Translations under genes and position numbers: made by a program | Notes under the pieces: model-generated | Database searches by the model: none | What the model saw: the letters and a program-made list of their open reading frames with translations, nothing else | What the model was told of the DNA's origin: nothing | Part shown: piece by piece, positions 27,459-37,855 of the stretch | Position numbering within the stretch: the first letter of the stretch is position 1 | How the letters are laid out: the number at the start of each line of letters is the position of its first letter | Assembly (NCBI RefSeq): GCF_005886345.1 | Contig: NZ_PNEC01000009.1 | Location: 160,120-224,119, forward strand | Length of the DNA: 64,000 bases | Source of the DNA: Pseudoalteromonas phenolica | GTDB lineage: Bacteria; Pseudomonadota; Gammaproteobacteria; Enterobacterales; Alteromonadaceae | Direction of reading: 5' to 3'

Positions 27459-28683
27459 AACAATCAAAACGACACAACACCATATGGTGATGTACAATCA
27501 CCTGTTTTGGTTGGTTGTATCTGCTTCGGCTTTTATTTTTCCAAGTATTATTCCATTTTGTTTGCTTTTGTTCATAGTTTTTCCTATTGAAGTGAACAAA
27601 GTTGATATAAAAGCGTTTAGAGTTTTGTTGCCTTTGTTTATGGCGGCAGTTGCATCAGGATACGAAAGGTTAAATGGAACTGGTGATATTTCGAAATATA
27701 TCATTTCTTTTGATTACATGAATCCTGAGCTGTTTTTTTCTTTAGATCATAGCGTAGCATATTACTATGTATATCCTATATGGTATCTATTGAATGCAGT
27801 GGTCAAATCACTAGGATTTAGCTTTGAGGTTGTGACATTTACCTGTATTTATGTAGCTTATTACTGCTTATTTAAAACATTGTCATCTTCTTTTTCAGAA
27901 AGAAAAAATATTCTGATTATAATGGCATTTATTTGTTTATTCTTTTCATTTCCTATAGTTTTTTCTTCGTATCGGACAGTTACTTGTTTATCTATTATTG
28001 GTCTAGGGTTGGCTAAGGTTATTAATGATAATAGTAGAGGCTGGTTGTTATGTATTATAGGCTTGGGAATACATCCTATAGGACTTGTACCTATAGCAAT
28101 TTTAATCTTGTCTAAATTTATTGTTCCATCCAAAAAGTTACTTCTGGTATCCATTTTTTTAGGGTTAGTAATGAAGCCCATATTGATTCATGCGACTGCG
28201 GGCTTGCAGGCTATCCCAATCATAGGTGGAAAAATCTCGATGTATATTAGTGGGGAGTGGGGAAGTTATCGTTTTCATGAAGCTGGTGAATATTTATTAT
28301 TTTTACAACTGTTGTTATTTAGTCTGTTCTTAATATTTATGGTTATGTCGAGTAATAAGTTTAATATAAATTTTAATTTCCAGTCTCCATACTTAAAGTT
28401 CTGTTTTACCTACTTGTGTATTGTTTTACTGTTTATGTCTTTTAGGACTATTTTTATTCGTTTGCAGTTGAGTGGTATAGTGTTTTTTATACCTTTGCTA
28501 ATGTACGCATTGAGGCAGAATTTATACTCTAAAAAATTATTGGTTATTTTGTTTTTATTTGTTTGTATCGATATTAGAACCTTTATGTTTTTTAACTACA
28601 CCAGCTATCAAATTGGCGATGGGTTTCCTGCAAATATTCTTCAACCTTATATAATTGAATTAATCGGTAAAAATATCTCATGA
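27436..28683 (+). CDS. wzy: EpsG-like polysaccharide polymerase (Wzy, line 1)
   Basis: The 415-residue protein has 10-12 membrane segments and a periplasmic loop with PELFFSLDHSVAYYYVYPIW. The FSSYRTVTCLSIIGLGLA and IGLGIHPIGLVPIAI segments (R and HP in consecutive helices) recall the EpsG family of capsule and exopolysaccharide polymerases. It overlaps the LicD-like gene by 23 bases if the first ATG is used. A start at a later ATG (near 27484) would remove the overlap but has no better Shine-Dalgarno. It is the only polymerase candidate in the first half of the locus. Confidence 0.72.
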   Translation: MMFTLVSKTIKTTQHHMVMYNHLFWLVVSASAFIFPSIIPFCLLLFIVFPIEVNKVDIKAFRVLLPLFMAAVASGYERLNGTGDISKYIISFDYMNPELFFSLDHSVAYYYVYPIWYLLNAVVKSLGFSFEVVTFTCIYVAYYCLFKTLSSSFSERKNILIIMAFICLFFSFPIVFSSYRTVTCLSIIGLGLAKVINDNSRGWLLCIIGLGIHPIGLVPIAILILSKFIVPSKKLLLVSIFLGLVMKPILIHATAGLQAIPIIGGKISMYISGEWGSYRFHEAGEYLLFLQLLLFSLFLIFMVMSSNKFNINFNFQSPYLKFCFTYLCIVLLFMSFRTIFIRLQLSGIVFFIPLLMYALRQNLYSKKLLVILFLFVCIDIRTFMFFNYTSYQIGDGFPANILQPYIIELIGKNIS

Positions 28684-29750
28684 AAAAAGCATTAATCATA
28701 AGTGGCATCTTTTGGGATGACACATGGCAAAGGCATCAAAATGTAGCTAAGTTCTTGGCTGAGTCTGGTTTTTCGGTGGATTTCTTGGGTGGCGTGAAAA
28801 CATCATCGGTTACTTTCAATAAAGTTATTAGCTATCTTGGGAAGTCGAGAAAAGGTCAGACAGTCAAAAATACTGTACCGGATAATTTAAGAGAGCTATC
28901 CGTATTTAATTTACCTTATGAGATTTTAAGTCAATTTTCTTTATCGAAGCTGACAACAAGCGGCCTTCATAAATATTACGATCTAGTTATTTGCTATGTA
29001 CCATCACCTCTTACTAAAAAATTACTTAATCATATTGAGTTTGAACAGCTTATTTATGATTGTGTAAGAAACTTTGAAGGGTGGGAAGGGATCTCAAAAA
29101 ATGTTGTTGCATATGAGTCTAAACTCGCCCAAGTGGCCTCCAGAATTTGGGTCGATTCATATTTTTTAAAAGATCGATTTGAGCGGTCATATCAAGATAA
29201 AGTGACGCAATTATTTCCCACAGTGAATCGTCTATATAACTTCCCTGTAAAGGAAACTCGAAGCATTAAACATGTAGGCTTTTTTGGCTCAGTTTCAAAG
29301 CACTTTGATATTATGCTTCTGCCTATGTTTGCAAAACTAGGTATAAAGCTTCACCTTTGGGGGGTTGATGAACTTGGCATCGCTGAAAAGTATGAGCATG
29401 TCATTTATCATGGGTATGAGACTGATGAGCGGAAGCTACTCAACTTAGTCTACAAACAATGTGATGCATTGATAATTCCTTACGTAGGTAATATGGATGG
29501 TGTAATTCCCGCAAAGCTTTTTCAATCTTTAAGTTTAAATTTACCCGTTTTTATCTCTGATTTTTATGACTCAAGAAAGTTAGATAATGTTTTATATGTT
29601 TATGAGTCTGTTTCAACTTTGGCTGTGAAATTACAAGACTTTGATTATAGTGAGTTTGAAACCCGCTTGCCTATGGCTGATGAGTTGCTAGAGAAAAGCA
29701 CGTTGGAAAGTTTTAAAAATGCTATTATGCAAGATCTACAGATTCGATAA
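28680..29750 (+). CDS. Glycosyltransferase, GT-B fold (family 1/4-like)
   Basis: The 356-residue protein has the look of a GT-B enzyme. It begins KKALIISGIFWDDTWQRHQN. A mid-protein W-V-D-S-x-F-L-K-x-R segment resembles the hinge of TuaH-like transferases. The C-terminal domain is marked by HVGFFGSVSKHFDIMLL, HLWGVDELG and DALIIPYVGNMDGVIPAKLFQSLSLNLPVF, where the donor nucleotide sugar is expected to bind. It overlaps the polymerase gene by 4 bases. The donor and linkage are unknown. Confidence 0.78.
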   Translation: MKKALIISGIFWDDTWQRHQNVAKFLAESGFSVDFLGGVKTSSVTFNKVISYLGKSRKGQTVKNTVPDNLRELSVFNLPYEILSQFSLSKLTTSGLHKYYDLVICYVPSPLTKKLLNHIEFEQLIYDCVRNFEGWEGISKNVVAYESKLAQVASRIWVDSYFLKDRFERSYQDKVTQLFPTVNRLYNFPVKETRSIKHVGFFGSVSKHFDIMLLPMFAKLGIKLHLWGVDELGIAEKYEHVIYHGYETDERKLLNLVYKQCDALIIPYVGNMDGVIPAKLFQSLSLNLPVFISDFYDSRKLDNVLYVYESVSTLAVKLQDFDYSEFETRLPMADELLEKSTLESFKNAIMQDLQIR

Positions 29751-29762
29751 GGGTTCAATATT

Positions 29763-30593
29763 ATGAGAATCGCAATTTTGGTAGCTTGCCATAAACAAGC
29801 GGAATTGATAAACAAATTGATCGCCCAATTTGATCCTAGTTTCTTTAAGTTTTTTATTCATGTAGATATAAAATCTGATATTAGTGAACAAATCATCATT
29901 CAAGATAATGTCGTTTTAATTACAGATGATGATAGAGTAGATGTCCGCTGGGGTCATATTTCTCAAGTTTATGCTACGTATAACTTATTAAAGCGTGCAG
30001 CAAAAGAAGATTTTGATTACCTATGGTTCATGTCAGGGCAGGACTTTCCAATCAAAAGCCAAAAAGATATTTTGGACTTTTTTGTAGAACATAATGGCCG
30101 CTCTTTTATAGATATTGAAACAAAAAGTTTTTCAAAGTATAGAGCGCTAGTGCATTATCCTTTTTTCTCAATTGGCCAAAGCTTTACTCAAAGAGTATTT
30201 AGGAAGCTATATGCAGCACTGTGTATGAAGTTTGGTTTAACCAAAAATACAAAGTTAGAGTTGATGCATGGCTCTAGTTGGTTCTGCTTTCATAAAAATA
30301 TCTATTCAAACATTATAAATGACAGGGATTTTGATAAATATCTAGCACGATTTGAAAATGCACTATGCCCTGATGAAATTGTCTTTCAAACTTACATAAA
30401 ACATAAAGGTTTAGATACTTTGTGTAATGATAATCTTACTTATGTTGATTGGAGTGCTCAGGATGCAAACCCAAAGTTACTGACATTAGATGACTACAAC
30501 GTTGTAATCAACTCTTCCAAATTAATTGCAAGAAAGTTTGATTTGGACGTTGATAGTGAGATTATACACAAACTTTCGGCTTTAAATGAATAA
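29763..30593 (+). CDS. Core-2/I-branching-type glycosyltransferase (GT14)
   Basis: The 276-residue protein resembles the bacterial GT14 (Core-2/I-branching beta-1,6-N-acetylglucosaminyltransferase) family. Supporting segments are RIAILVACHKQAELINKLI, FFIHVDIKSD, WGHISQVYATYNLLKRA, WFMSGQDFPIKS, GSSWFCFHKNIY and CPDEIVFQTYI. Members transfer GlcNAc or xylose. It is the last intact gene of assembly line 1 and is followed directly by the broken rmlD copy. Confidence 0.82.
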   Translation: MRIAILVACHKQAELINKLIAQFDPSFFKFFIHVDIKSDISEQIIIQDNVVLITDDDRVDVRWGHISQVYATYNLLKRAAKEDFDYLWFMSGQDFPIKSQKDILDFFVEHNGRSFIDIETKSFSKYRALVHYPFFSIGQSFTQRVFRKLYAALCMKFGLTKNTKLELMHGSSWFCFHKNIYSNIINDRDFDKYLARFENALCPDEIVFQTYIKHKGLDTLCNDNLTYVDWSAQDANPKLLTLDDYNVVINSSKLIARKFDLDVDSEIIHKLSALNE

Positions 30594-30746
30594 GCCACTG
30601 TGGTTCTGGTTTTCTTTGAGTTGTGTAACTAGTAACCCAAGCCAACTTAAAACCCGTGAATATAAGCTTAAACTCAGCTTGTAAGATAGAACAACGAGCT
30701 CTTAAAAGCTCTAGCCGTCTTGTTGCATATTTGAATTAGTCTTGGA

Positions 30747-31284
30747 AAGACAAATCCTATTAATGTCTATGGAGCTTCAAAGTTAGCTGGTGAAGAAGCG
30801 ATAAAACAGAATTACCCGCAGAACTCATCAATAGTGTGAACCTCTTGGTTTTTTTCAAGTCATGACAATAACTTTGTAAAAACCATGCTGCGTTTAATGT
30901 CAGAAAAAGAAGCATTAAACGTGGTGAGTAATACAAATAGGGTGTCCAACAAGTGCGAGCGGTTTAGCAAAGTACCTATGGCAATTGGCTGAACAAAAAC
31001 GCCTTGAGCAAGTGTATCACTATAGTGATTTGGGAGTTGCCAGTTGGTATGACTTTGCAGTTGCAATTCAGGGTATCGCGTTTGAAAAAGGCCTATTAGA
31101 TAAGAAAATCCCGATACAGCTGATACCAGGAAATGCATATCCGACACCAGTAAAGAGGCCTGTTTTTAGTTTGTTATACAAAAAGCAAAACGGAAATGCA
31201 GAGAATTGGAAGGAAGCTTTGAAAACAGTCATTACTGAATTGTTGAATGAAGCAGGTTACCTTCAAAGTTCTGACTATATTTGA
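30747..31284 (+). pseudogene. rmlD: Remnant of a dTDP-4-dehydrorhamnose reductase gene (rmlD copy)
   Basis: The DNA is closely similar to the intact rmlD seven kilobases downstream (matching from about 38214), but it is a 5'-truncated, broken copy. It lacks the first 120 codons or so, including the NAD-binding domain. A TGA (30837-30839) replaces an AGA codon. One extra base near 30926-30940 shifts the frame. The last 100 codons are open and end ...LNEAGYLQSSDYI, a C-terminus unlike that of the intact copy. No start is usable. The 150 bases between the GT14 gene and this remnant hold no recognisable gene. The 238 bases after it lead to wza and presumably carry its promoter, but I see no clear -35/-10 pair. 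Confidence 0.88.
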
Positions 31285-31522
31285 ATTCGAGCTAAGCAGC
31301 ATTAGGCTCGACTTTGAGCTTTCATGAATTCTATTTACCCATTTCTCCAAAATTCCATTCTGAGAATCAGTGTTATATTAAGTAGATACTAACTATGCGA
31401 ACACTATAACTAAAAAATTCACACTCCCATTACTTGCTAACAAAATCTACAAGTGGTTTAATTACTCAGCTTTACATAAAGGCTTTAGAAAAAGCTAATA
31501 AGAACGATTTTGGGAAGAACGA

Positions 31523-32635
31523 ATGGCGCAACGCTATAAAACTATCATTGCTTCAGCATGTTTTCTGGCAATGAGTGGCTGTACAATCATACCGGGTGGC
31601 CATTTTGAAGGATTAAAGCAAGGTGAGCAAACTGAAAACCTTGAGAGGGAACTAGAAAAAGTCAATATCCAACTCATAGATTCAGCACTTATTAATCAAC
31701 AAAAGTCAGTCTCTAAAACGAAAACCTTCAATACAGCAGCAGGCCTTGATTTATCAAATTATGACTACAAGCTTGGTGTAGGTGACGTATTGACAATCGG
31801 GGTATGGGATCACCCAGAGCTAACTATTCCTGCTGCCGTTCAACGTACTGCAGAGTTCGATGGTTTCCGTGTCCAAGCCGATGGCACCATTACATACGCA
31901 TACGCCCCCAAAGTGCAGGCTGCTGGCAAAACAGTGTCTGAAGTACGAGAAGAGCTCGTTAAGCGCTTAAGCCGTGTTATTGAAGATCCTCAAATTGATG
32001 TAAAGGTAGTTGGCTTTAGAAGTCAAAAGGCTTATGTAACGGGTGAAGTTAAAAAGCCAGGTGTATATGCAGTGACTGAGACACCTCTTACTCTTGTCGA
32101 TGCTCTAAACCAAGCTGGCGGCCTCAATGAGCGTGCAGATTGGAAGACAGTTACATTCACTCGTGGCGCTACAACCGAATTAATTCGCCTTGATGACTTT
32201 TATTCAAAAGGTGACATATCGCAAAATCGTTTGTTACAGCATGGTGATATTGTGCATGTAACACGTAACGATCAAAGAAATGTCTATGTACTGGGTGATG
32301 TAAAGCGTGCAGGCACAGTCGAAGTTAATCGTTATGGCCTTAACTTAGCCGAAGCCCTCAGTGAAGTGGGTGGTATTGATGAACGTTCGGCAGACGCCAA
32401 TGGCATTTTTGTTTTTCGTAAACGCGATTTAGAACAAGACGGCGTAATTGCTGATGTTTATCAACTGCATGCAAAAAATGTAGCTGCATTAGTGCTAGCA
32501 GAGCAGTTTGAATTAGACCCGCAAGACATTGTTTATGTTACTAGTGCACCACTTGCACGTTGGAACAAAGTCATCAGCTTATTGTTACCAGCATTAACAA
32601 CCGTTGATAGATTACAAGATATAGATAACCAGTAG
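31523..32635 (+). CDS. wza: Outer membrane polysaccharide export lipoprotein Wza
   Basis: This 370-residue OPX protein forms the outer-membrane channel for capsule or exopolysaccharide. A lipoprotein signal with lipobox LAMSGC gives acylation at Cys20. The poly-export domain (YKLGVGDVLTIGVWDHPEL, about residues 85-175) is followed by SLBB repeats (AYVTGEVKKPGVYAVTETP, VYVLGDVKRAGTVEV) and a C-terminal amphipathic helix (WNKVISLLLPALTTVDRLQ) that forms the membrane barrel. It heads a wza-wzb-wzc operon, the start of the second assembly line. Confidence 0.92.
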   Translation: MAQRYKTIIASACFLAMSGCTIIPGGHFEGLKQGEQTENLERELEKVNIQLIDSALINQQKSVSKTKTFNTAAGLDLSNYDYKLGVGDVLTIGVWDHPELTIPAAVQRTAEFDGFRVQADGTITYAYAPKVQAAGKTVSEVREELVKRLSRVIEDPQIDVKVVGFRSQKAYVTGEVKKPGVYAVTETPLTLVDALNQAGGLNERADWKTVTFTRGATTELIRLDDFYSKGDISQNRLLQHGDIVHVTRNDQRNVYVLGDVKRAGTVEVNRYGLNLAEALSEVGGIDERSADANGIFVFRKRDLEQDGVIADVYQLHAKNVAALVLAEQFELDPQDIVYVTSAPLARWNKVISLLLPALTTVDRLQDIDNQ

Positions 32636-32648
32636 TAGGCAAACCAGT

Positions 32649-33083
32649 ATGTTCGATAGTGTTTTAATGGTATGTGCAGGTAACATTTGCCGAAGTCCTA
32701 CCGCTGAGTATGTTTTAAAAAGTAAACTGGCAGGCAAGAACGTAAAAGTGAGCTCTGCCGGATTAACAGCCCTTGAAGGCAAATCAGCGGATAGCTTTGC
32801 TCAAGAATTAGCGCTGCAACATGGCGTTGATATGACAGAGCATAAAGGTCAGCAAATCAGCACAAGCCTTGTAAGTCATAATAGTGTGATCTTGGTGATG
32901 GAAAAACGTCATCTCGAAGATTTGTGTTCTCGTTACCCTCAAGCGCGCGGTAAAACATTTCTCCTTGGTAAATGGTTAGGCGACAAAGAAGTACCAGACC
33001 CATACCGTCAAAGTCGAGAAGCTTTTGAACATGTTTACGAATTAATCGATAGCGCTTGTAGCGCTTGGCAGAAGTATTTATAA
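32649..33083 (+). CDS. wzb: Low-molecular-weight protein tyrosine phosphatase Wzb
   Basis: This 144-residue LMW-PTP dephosphorylates the Tyr cluster of Wzc so that polymerisation can cycle. The P-loop CAGNICRSPTAE (C-x5-R-S) is at the N-terminus, and the general acid lies in VPDPYRQS near the C-terminus, as in Wzb/Etp. It sits 13 bases after wza and directly before wzc. Confidence 0.93.
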   Translation: MFDSVLMVCAGNICRSPTAEYVLKSKLAGKNVKVSSAGLTALEGKSADSFAQELALQHGVDMTEHKGQQISTSLVSHNSVILVMEKRHLEDLCSRYPQARGKTFLLGKWLGDKEVPDPYRQSREAFEHVYELIDSACSAWQKYL

Positions 33084-33097
33084 GGATGAAAGAGTCA

Positions 33098-35335
33098 ATG
33101 AATGCTCAATCAAACCTATTAAGTGGCTCGCAACAAAAGCAATCCACAGAACAAGCGCAAGAAATCGATTTAATGGCCTTGTTAGGCGCTTTACTTGACC
33201 GTAAATGGTTTATTATGGCCGTTACAGCCTTTTTTATGATCGTTGGTGTTGCAGTTGCGGTATTTAGTACGCCGATTTATCAAGCGACAGCGATGATACA
33301 GGTTGAAGAAAAAGGGGGCTCGGTCCCTGGTTTTGATGAACTAGGCGGCATGTTTGAAAGCACATCTGCTGCAGTGACTGAAATCGAACTATTAAAATCT
33401 CGTAGCATCATTGGTGAAGCGGTTGACAGTTTAAAACTAGACATAATGGCTGAACCAAAGCATTTCCCAATTATTGGTGGCAGAGCATTTCGTAAATTCA
33501 CACCTATTAAAGAAGGTGATTTAGCCGAGCCAAGTTTTGGTGCATCTAGTTATGCATGGGGCGGCGAGAAGATTGAAATCTTTAAGTTCGAAGTGCCACA
33601 AAATGCCATTGGTGCTGATTTTACGTTAGTTACCTTGGCAAATAATCAGTTTGAATTATTAACAGGCAATGGCGATAGCATATTAAAAGGTAAAGTAGGC
33701 GAAGAAGTAACAAACGGCGCTTTTTCATTAACATTGAAAACGCTAGTTGCTCGCCCAGATACTGAGTTTACCTTAACTAAGCGAGATCGCTTAAATACTA
33801 TTCTTGATTTACAAACTGCCATCGGGGCAAGTGAAAAAGGTAAAGACTCAGGTATCATTAACTTAAACCTGCAAAATGCGAATGCTGAATATGCTGAAAC
33901 AGTATTAAACAAAGTTGCCGGTATATATGTTCGCCGAAATGTTGAGCGTAATAGCGCTGAAGCACAAAAGTCATTAGACTTCTTAGAATATCAACTTCCT
34001 CAGGTTAAAAAACAACTTGAGGCTGCTGAGCAACGTTTTAACGATTATCAAGTAAAACAGCAATCAGTTGATATAAGCTTAGAAACAGAAGGCGTATTAA
34101 GGCAGCTAGTTAAGCTCGAAACACAATTACAAGAACTTGAACTTAAAAAGTTAGAGCTTGGCCGCAAATTCAAACAAAGTCACCCAAGTTACCAGGCAGC
34201 CGTTGAGCAGATACAAGCGGTTGAGAACCAAAAGCGCCGTTTAGCTGCAGAAGTGAAGGTGCTACCAGAAACACAGCAAGAACTACTTCGCTTAACGCGT
34301 GATGTTGAAGTGAATAACGAAATTTACACATTGTTATTGGCAAAAACACAAGAACTAGACATTGTTCGTGCGGGCACCGTAGGTAATGTACGTGTGATTG
34401 ACCTTGCTGAAGTAAACACTTCTAAACCAGTTAAACCTAAAAAAGCCTTAATCGTTGTTATGGCAACCATGTTGGGCGGCATTTTGGCTGTAGCAATTGT
34501 GCTTGTTCAAAAAGCAATGCATAAAGGTATTGAAGACCCGAGTGAAATTGAAGCTTTAGGTTTACCTGTTTATGCAAGCGTACCTTATTCAGAATATCAG
34601 GTTAAACTAACTGGTTTCGCAAAAGCGCGCAAAGGTAAAACGGCCAAAGCGAAATCGATACTTGCAATGGATAACCCAGCAGACCTCTCCATTGAGGCAT
34701 TGAGAAGTTTACGTACTAGCTTACACTTTGCCATGATGGAAGCGAAAAACAATGTAATTGCTATCTCAGGTCCGAGCCCTGGCGTTGGTAAATCGTTTAT
34801 TTCAGTAAACTTAGCTACTGTACTCGCACAAAGCGATAAAAAAGTGCTTATTATCGACGCCGATATGCGTAAAGGTTACTTGCAAACCCAATTTGGTATG
34901 CAGTGGGATAATGGATTAAGTGATTACCTTTCTGGCAGAATCGACTTAGACCAAGCTGTTAAACACAGCCAAGTTGAAGGGTTAGATGTAATGACGCGTG
35001 GGCAGATACCACCTAACCCGTCAGAACTGCTAATGCACGAAAACTTCTCAAAACTGGTTGAAGAAGTCAGTGCCAAATATGACCTTGTAATTATAGATAC
35101 TCCACCAATTCTTGCTGTAACAGACCCTGCAATTGTAAGTGCACATGCAGGCAGCACACTACTTGTAACACGCTTTGGTCAAAACCATGTTAAAGAGCTT
35201 GAGCTTACTCGTAACCGGTTTGAGCAAAATGGAATTGATGTTAAAGGTGTAGTGTTTAATGGTGTAGTTAAAAAAGCCAGCAATGCCTATGGTTATTATG
35301 GTTATTACAATTATGAGTATAAGTCTGATAAATAA
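33098..35335 (+). CDS. wzc: Tyrosine-protein kinase Wzc
   Basis: This is an inner-membrane co-polymerase with a fused BY-kinase. A Wzz domain with a first membrane segment (WFIMAVTAFFMIVGVAVAVF) is followed by a long coiled-coil periplasmic part with a GNVR region, a second membrane segment (ALIVVMATMLGGILAVAIVLV) and a cytoplasmic kinase. The kinase shows Walker A GPSPGVGKSF, Walker A' VLIIDADMRKG and Walker B LVIIDTPPI, and a C-terminal Tyr cluster YGYYGYYNYEY. The ATG used gives MNAQSN. An ATG four codons upstream (33086) is also possible, but the Shine-Dalgarno AAGGA overlaps it. The upstream wzb overlaps only with longer, unlikely starts. Confidence 0.92.
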   Translation: MNAQSNLLSGSQQKQSTEQAQEIDLMALLGALLDRKWFIMAVTAFFMIVGVAVAVFSTPIYQATAMIQVEEKGGSVPGFDELGGMFESTSAAVTEIELLKSRSIIGEAVDSLKLDIMAEPKHFPIIGGRAFRKFTPIKEGDLAEPSFGASSYAWGGEKIEIFKFEVPQNAIGADFTLVTLANNQFELLTGNGDSILKGKVGEEVTNGAFSLTLKTLVARPDTEFTLTKRDRLNTILDLQTAIGASEKGKDSGIINLNLQNANAEYAETVLNKVAGIYVRRNVERNSAEAQKSLDFLEYQLPQVKKQLEAAEQRFNDYQVKQQSVDISLETEGVLRQLVKLETQLQELELKKLELGRKFKQSHPSYQAAVEQIQAVENQKRRLAAEVKVLPETQQELLRLTRDVEVNNEIYTLLLAKTQELDIVRAGTVGNVRVIDLAEVNTSKPVKPKKALIVVMATMLGGILAVAIVLVQKAMHKGIEDPSEIEALGLPVYASVPYSEYQVKLTGFAKARKGKTAKAKSILAMDNPADLSIEALRSLRTSLHFAMMEAKNNVIAISGPSPGVGKSFISVNLATVLAQSDKKVLIIDADMRKGYLQTQFGMQWDNGLSDYLSGRIDLDQAVKHSQVEGLDVMTRGQIPPNPSELLMHENFSKLVEEVSAKYDLVIIDTPPILAVTDPAIVSAHAGSTLLVTRFGQNHVKELELTRNRFEQNGIDVKGVVFNGVVKKASNAYGYYGYYNYEYKSDK

Positions 35336-36232
35336 ATGGAAATTGTAGTGAATACAAAAGGTATAATTTTAGCTGGCGGTAGTGGAACACGTTTATACCC
35401 ATTAACGAAAGTGGTTAGTAAGCAATTAATGCCAGTTTATGATAAACCGATGGTCTATTACCCGATCGCAACGTTAATGAGCGCAGGCATTAAAGATATT
35501 CTTATAATTACAACGCCAATAGAGCAAGCTAGATTTGAAGCGTTGCTAGGTGATGGTAAGGAGTGGGGTATCAATATTGAATATGTTGCACAACCTTCTC
35601 CAGACGGTTTAGCTCAAGCCTTTTTGTTAGGTGAGGATTTTATTGGTGACGATAATGTTGCTCTGGTTTTGGGTGATAACCTTTTCTATGGTCATGATTT
35701 AATTAAATCTCTTCAGGCAGCAGCTAATCGCCCTGAAGGTGGTACAGTATTTGGTTACCACGTCGCAAACCCAAAAGCCTATGGTGTTGTTGAATTTGAC
35801 GATAAAGGTAAAGCTATTTCAATTGAAGAGAAGCCTGAAAAACCTAAATCAAACTATGCAGTACCAGGCCTGTACTTCTTTGATAATAAAATTGTTGAGT
35901 ACGCAAAAAAAGTAAAACCCTCAGCACGTGGTGAATTAGAAATTACCGATGTAATCGAACAGTACCTTGAAGCAGGTACGCTGAATGTTGAAATTATGGG
36001 GCGTGGTACAGCGTGGTTAGATACAGGTACGCATGACAGTTTATTACAAGCTGCGCAATTCATTGAGACAATAGAAAAGCGCCAAGGTTTAAAAGTTAAC
36101 TGCCCAGAAGAGGTTGCTTACCGAATGGGTTATATAACAGAGCAGCAGCTTCGATATATAGCGGAACCTTTAAGAAAAAGTGGCTATGGTGAATACCTAC
36201 TTGGTTTGCTGGAACAGAAGGTGTTTTCATGA
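35336..36232 (+). CDS. rmlA: Glucose-1-phosphate thymidylyltransferase RmlA
   Basis: This is the first step of dTDP-L-rhamnose synthesis (dTTP + Glc-1-P to dTDP-glucose). The nucleotidyl-transfer signature [17 protein letters not shown] is at the N-terminus, with [15 protein letters not shown] and the catalytic GDNLFYG later. The first ATG directly abuts the wzc stop. A GTG four codons downstream, with GGAA upstream, would give the more usual start [11 protein letters not shown]. The gene overlaps rmlC by 4 bases (ATGA), so the four rml genes form a tight operon with wza-wzb-wzc. Confidence 0.94.
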   Translation: MEIVVNTKGIILAGGSGTRLYPLTKVVSKQLMPVYDKPMVYYPIATLMSAGIKDILIITTPIEQARFEALLGDGKEWGINIEYVAQPSPDGLAQAFLLGEDFIGDDNVALVLGDNLFYGHDLIKSLQAAANRPEGGTVFGYHVANPKAYGVVEFDDKGKAISIEEKPEKPKSNYAVPGLYFFDNKIVEYAKKVKPSARGELEITDVIEQYLEAGTLNVEIMGRGTAWLDTGTHDSLLQAAQFIETIEKRQGLKVNCPEEVAYRMGYITEQQLRYIAEPLRKSGYGEYLLGLLEQKVFS

Positions 36233-36774
36233 ATATATTCGAGACAGCCATCCCAGATGTGAAGATTCTTGAGCCAAAAGTATTTGGCGATGACAGAGGT
36301 TTCTTCATGGAAACCTTCAGAGAAGAGTGGTTTAGAGAAAATGTGGCTGATGTCATATTTGTGCAGGATAATCACAGTAAATCTTCACAGGGTATTTTGC
36401 GTGGTCTGCATTATCAAACTGAACAGACCCAAGGTAAGTTAGTTCGAGTCACGCAAGGTGAAGTTTACGATGTCGCTGTTGATATGAGAAAAGACAGCCC
36501 AACGTTTGGTAAGCATGTTGGTGTGCTATTAAGTGCTGAAAATAAGCGTCAATTATGGGTGCCAGAAGGGTTTGGCCATGGTTTTTACGTTACAACCGAG
36601 TCAGCAGAATTTGTATACAAGTGTACAGATTACTATGCCCCACAGTTCGAACAAAGTGTATTGTGGGACGACCCAGTGTTAGATATCCAATGGCCTTTAG
36701 TAAATGGTCAAGTTCCACTTTTATCTGAAAAAGATAAAGCGGGCCTTTTGCTGGTTGATGCACCTGTATTTTAA
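36229..36774 (+). CDS. rmlC: dTDP-4-dehydrorhamnose 3,5-epimerase RmlC
   Basis: This 181-residue cupin enzyme is the third step of dTDP-rhamnose synthesis. The conserved [32 protein letters not shown] (with the catalytic His) and [11 protein letters not shown] segments are present, and the later YKCTDYYAP carries the second active-site residue (Tyr/Asp). The gene order here is A-C-B-D rather than the common B-D-A-C. Confidence 0.95.
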   Translation: MNIFETAIPDVKILEPKVFGDDRGFFMETFREEWFRENVADVIFVQDNHSKSSQGILRGLHYQTEQTQGKLVRVTQGEVYDVAVDMRKDSPTFGKHVGVLLSAENKRQLWVPEGFGHGFYVTTESAEFVYKCTDYYAPQFEQSVLWDDPVLDIQWPLVNGQVPLLSEKDKAGLLLVDAPVF

Positions 36775-36790
36775 GGGAAGAGAAGTCGTA

Positions 36791-37855
36791 ATGAATAAAA
36801 CAATTTTTGTCACAGGTGGTGCAGGTTTCATCGGTTCAGCACTGGTGCGCTTTTTAATTAATGAAACAGCTCACACAGTTATTAACTTTGATAAGTTAAC
36901 TTACGCAGGAAACTTAGAATCGCTGCGTTCGGTTGAAGATAATGAGCGCTATCATTTTACCCAAGGTGATATCTGTGACAGAGCAAAAGTATCAGCTGTT
37001 TTAAATCAGTATCAGCCAGATTTTATCATGCACCTTGCAGCTGAAAGCCATGTAGACCGCTCAATTGATGGTCCTGGTGAATTTATTCAAACAAATGTAG
37101 TAGGTACATATGAATTACTTGAAGCGGTTCGCAGTTACTACAATGACTTAGATTATGATAAAAAAGCAAGCTTCCGATTCCACCATATTTCGACAGATGA
37201 AGTATATGGTGATTTAGGGGAAACAGGCTTATTCACAGAAGAAACTTCTTATGAGCCAAGCTCACCATACTCTGCCTCAAAAGCTGCGTCTGACCACTTA
37301 GTCAGAGCATGGCACCGTACTTATGATTTGCCAGTTGTTTTAACTAACTGTTCAAATAATTATGGTCCATACCATTTCCCTGAAAAGCTTATTCCACTAA
37401 TAATTCTTAATGCTCTAGAAGGTAAGCAATTACCAGTTTATGGTGACGGTAAGCAAGTCAGAGACTGGTTATTTGTTGAAGACCATGCTCGAGCGCTTTA
37501 TAAAGTAGTCTCAAAAGGTAAATTAGGTGAAACGTATAATATTGGCGGCTTTAATGAAAAACAAAATATTGAAGTTGTCACCACGATTTGTAATCACTTA
37601 AATAATTTAATCGAAGATAAGCCAGAGAATTTATCAGACTTCAATGACTTAATTACTTTTGTTGCAGACAGACCTGGTCATGATGTGCGCTATGCGATAG
37701 ATGCGACGAAAATAAATAAAGAGCTAGGTTGGCGCCCAGAAGAGACCTTTGAAACAGGTATTTTAAAAACCATTCAATGGTACTTAGATAACCAAGAATG
37801 GTGTAAAAATGTTCAAGATGGTTCTTATCAACGAGAGCGTTTAGGAAAAAACTAA
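36791..37855 (+). CDS. rmlB: dTDP-glucose 4,6-dehydratase RmlB
   Basis: This 354-residue NAD-dependent SDR enzyme is the second step of dTDP-rhamnose synthesis. The Rossmann motif [14 protein letters not shown] is followed by the STDEVYGDL segment (active-site Thr-Asp-Glu) and the YSASK (YxxxK) catalytic pair. [14 protein letters not shown] and the [16 protein letters not shown] motif are typical of RmlB. The ATG used gives the standard N-terminus [10 protein letters not shown] and has the Shine-Dalgarno GGGAAGAGAAG upstream. A longer upstream frame overlapping rmlC is not needed. Confidence 0.96.
   Translation: MNKTIFVTGGAGFIGSALVRFLINETAHTVINFDKLTYAGNLESLRSVEDNERYHFTQGDICDRAKVSAVLNQYQPDFIMHLAAESHVDRSIDGPGEFIQTNVVGTYELLEAVRSYYNDLDYDKKASFRFHHISTDEVYGDLGETGLFTEETSYEPSSPYSASKAASDHLVRAWHRTYDLPVVLTNCSNNYGPYHFPEKLIPLIILNALEGKQLPVYGDGKQVRDWLFVEDHARALYKVVSKGKLGETYNIGGFNEKQNIEVVTTICNHLNNLIEDKPENLSDFNDLITFVADRPGHDVRYAIDATKINKELGWRPEETFETGILKTIQWYLDNQEWCKNVQDGSYQRERLGKN

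Noticed and set aside
30600..30746. Possible insertion-sequence end between the GT14 gene and the rmlD remnant
   Set aside because: Short translated stretches look slightly protein-like, but I found no terminal inverted repeats, target duplication or recognisable transposase motif.
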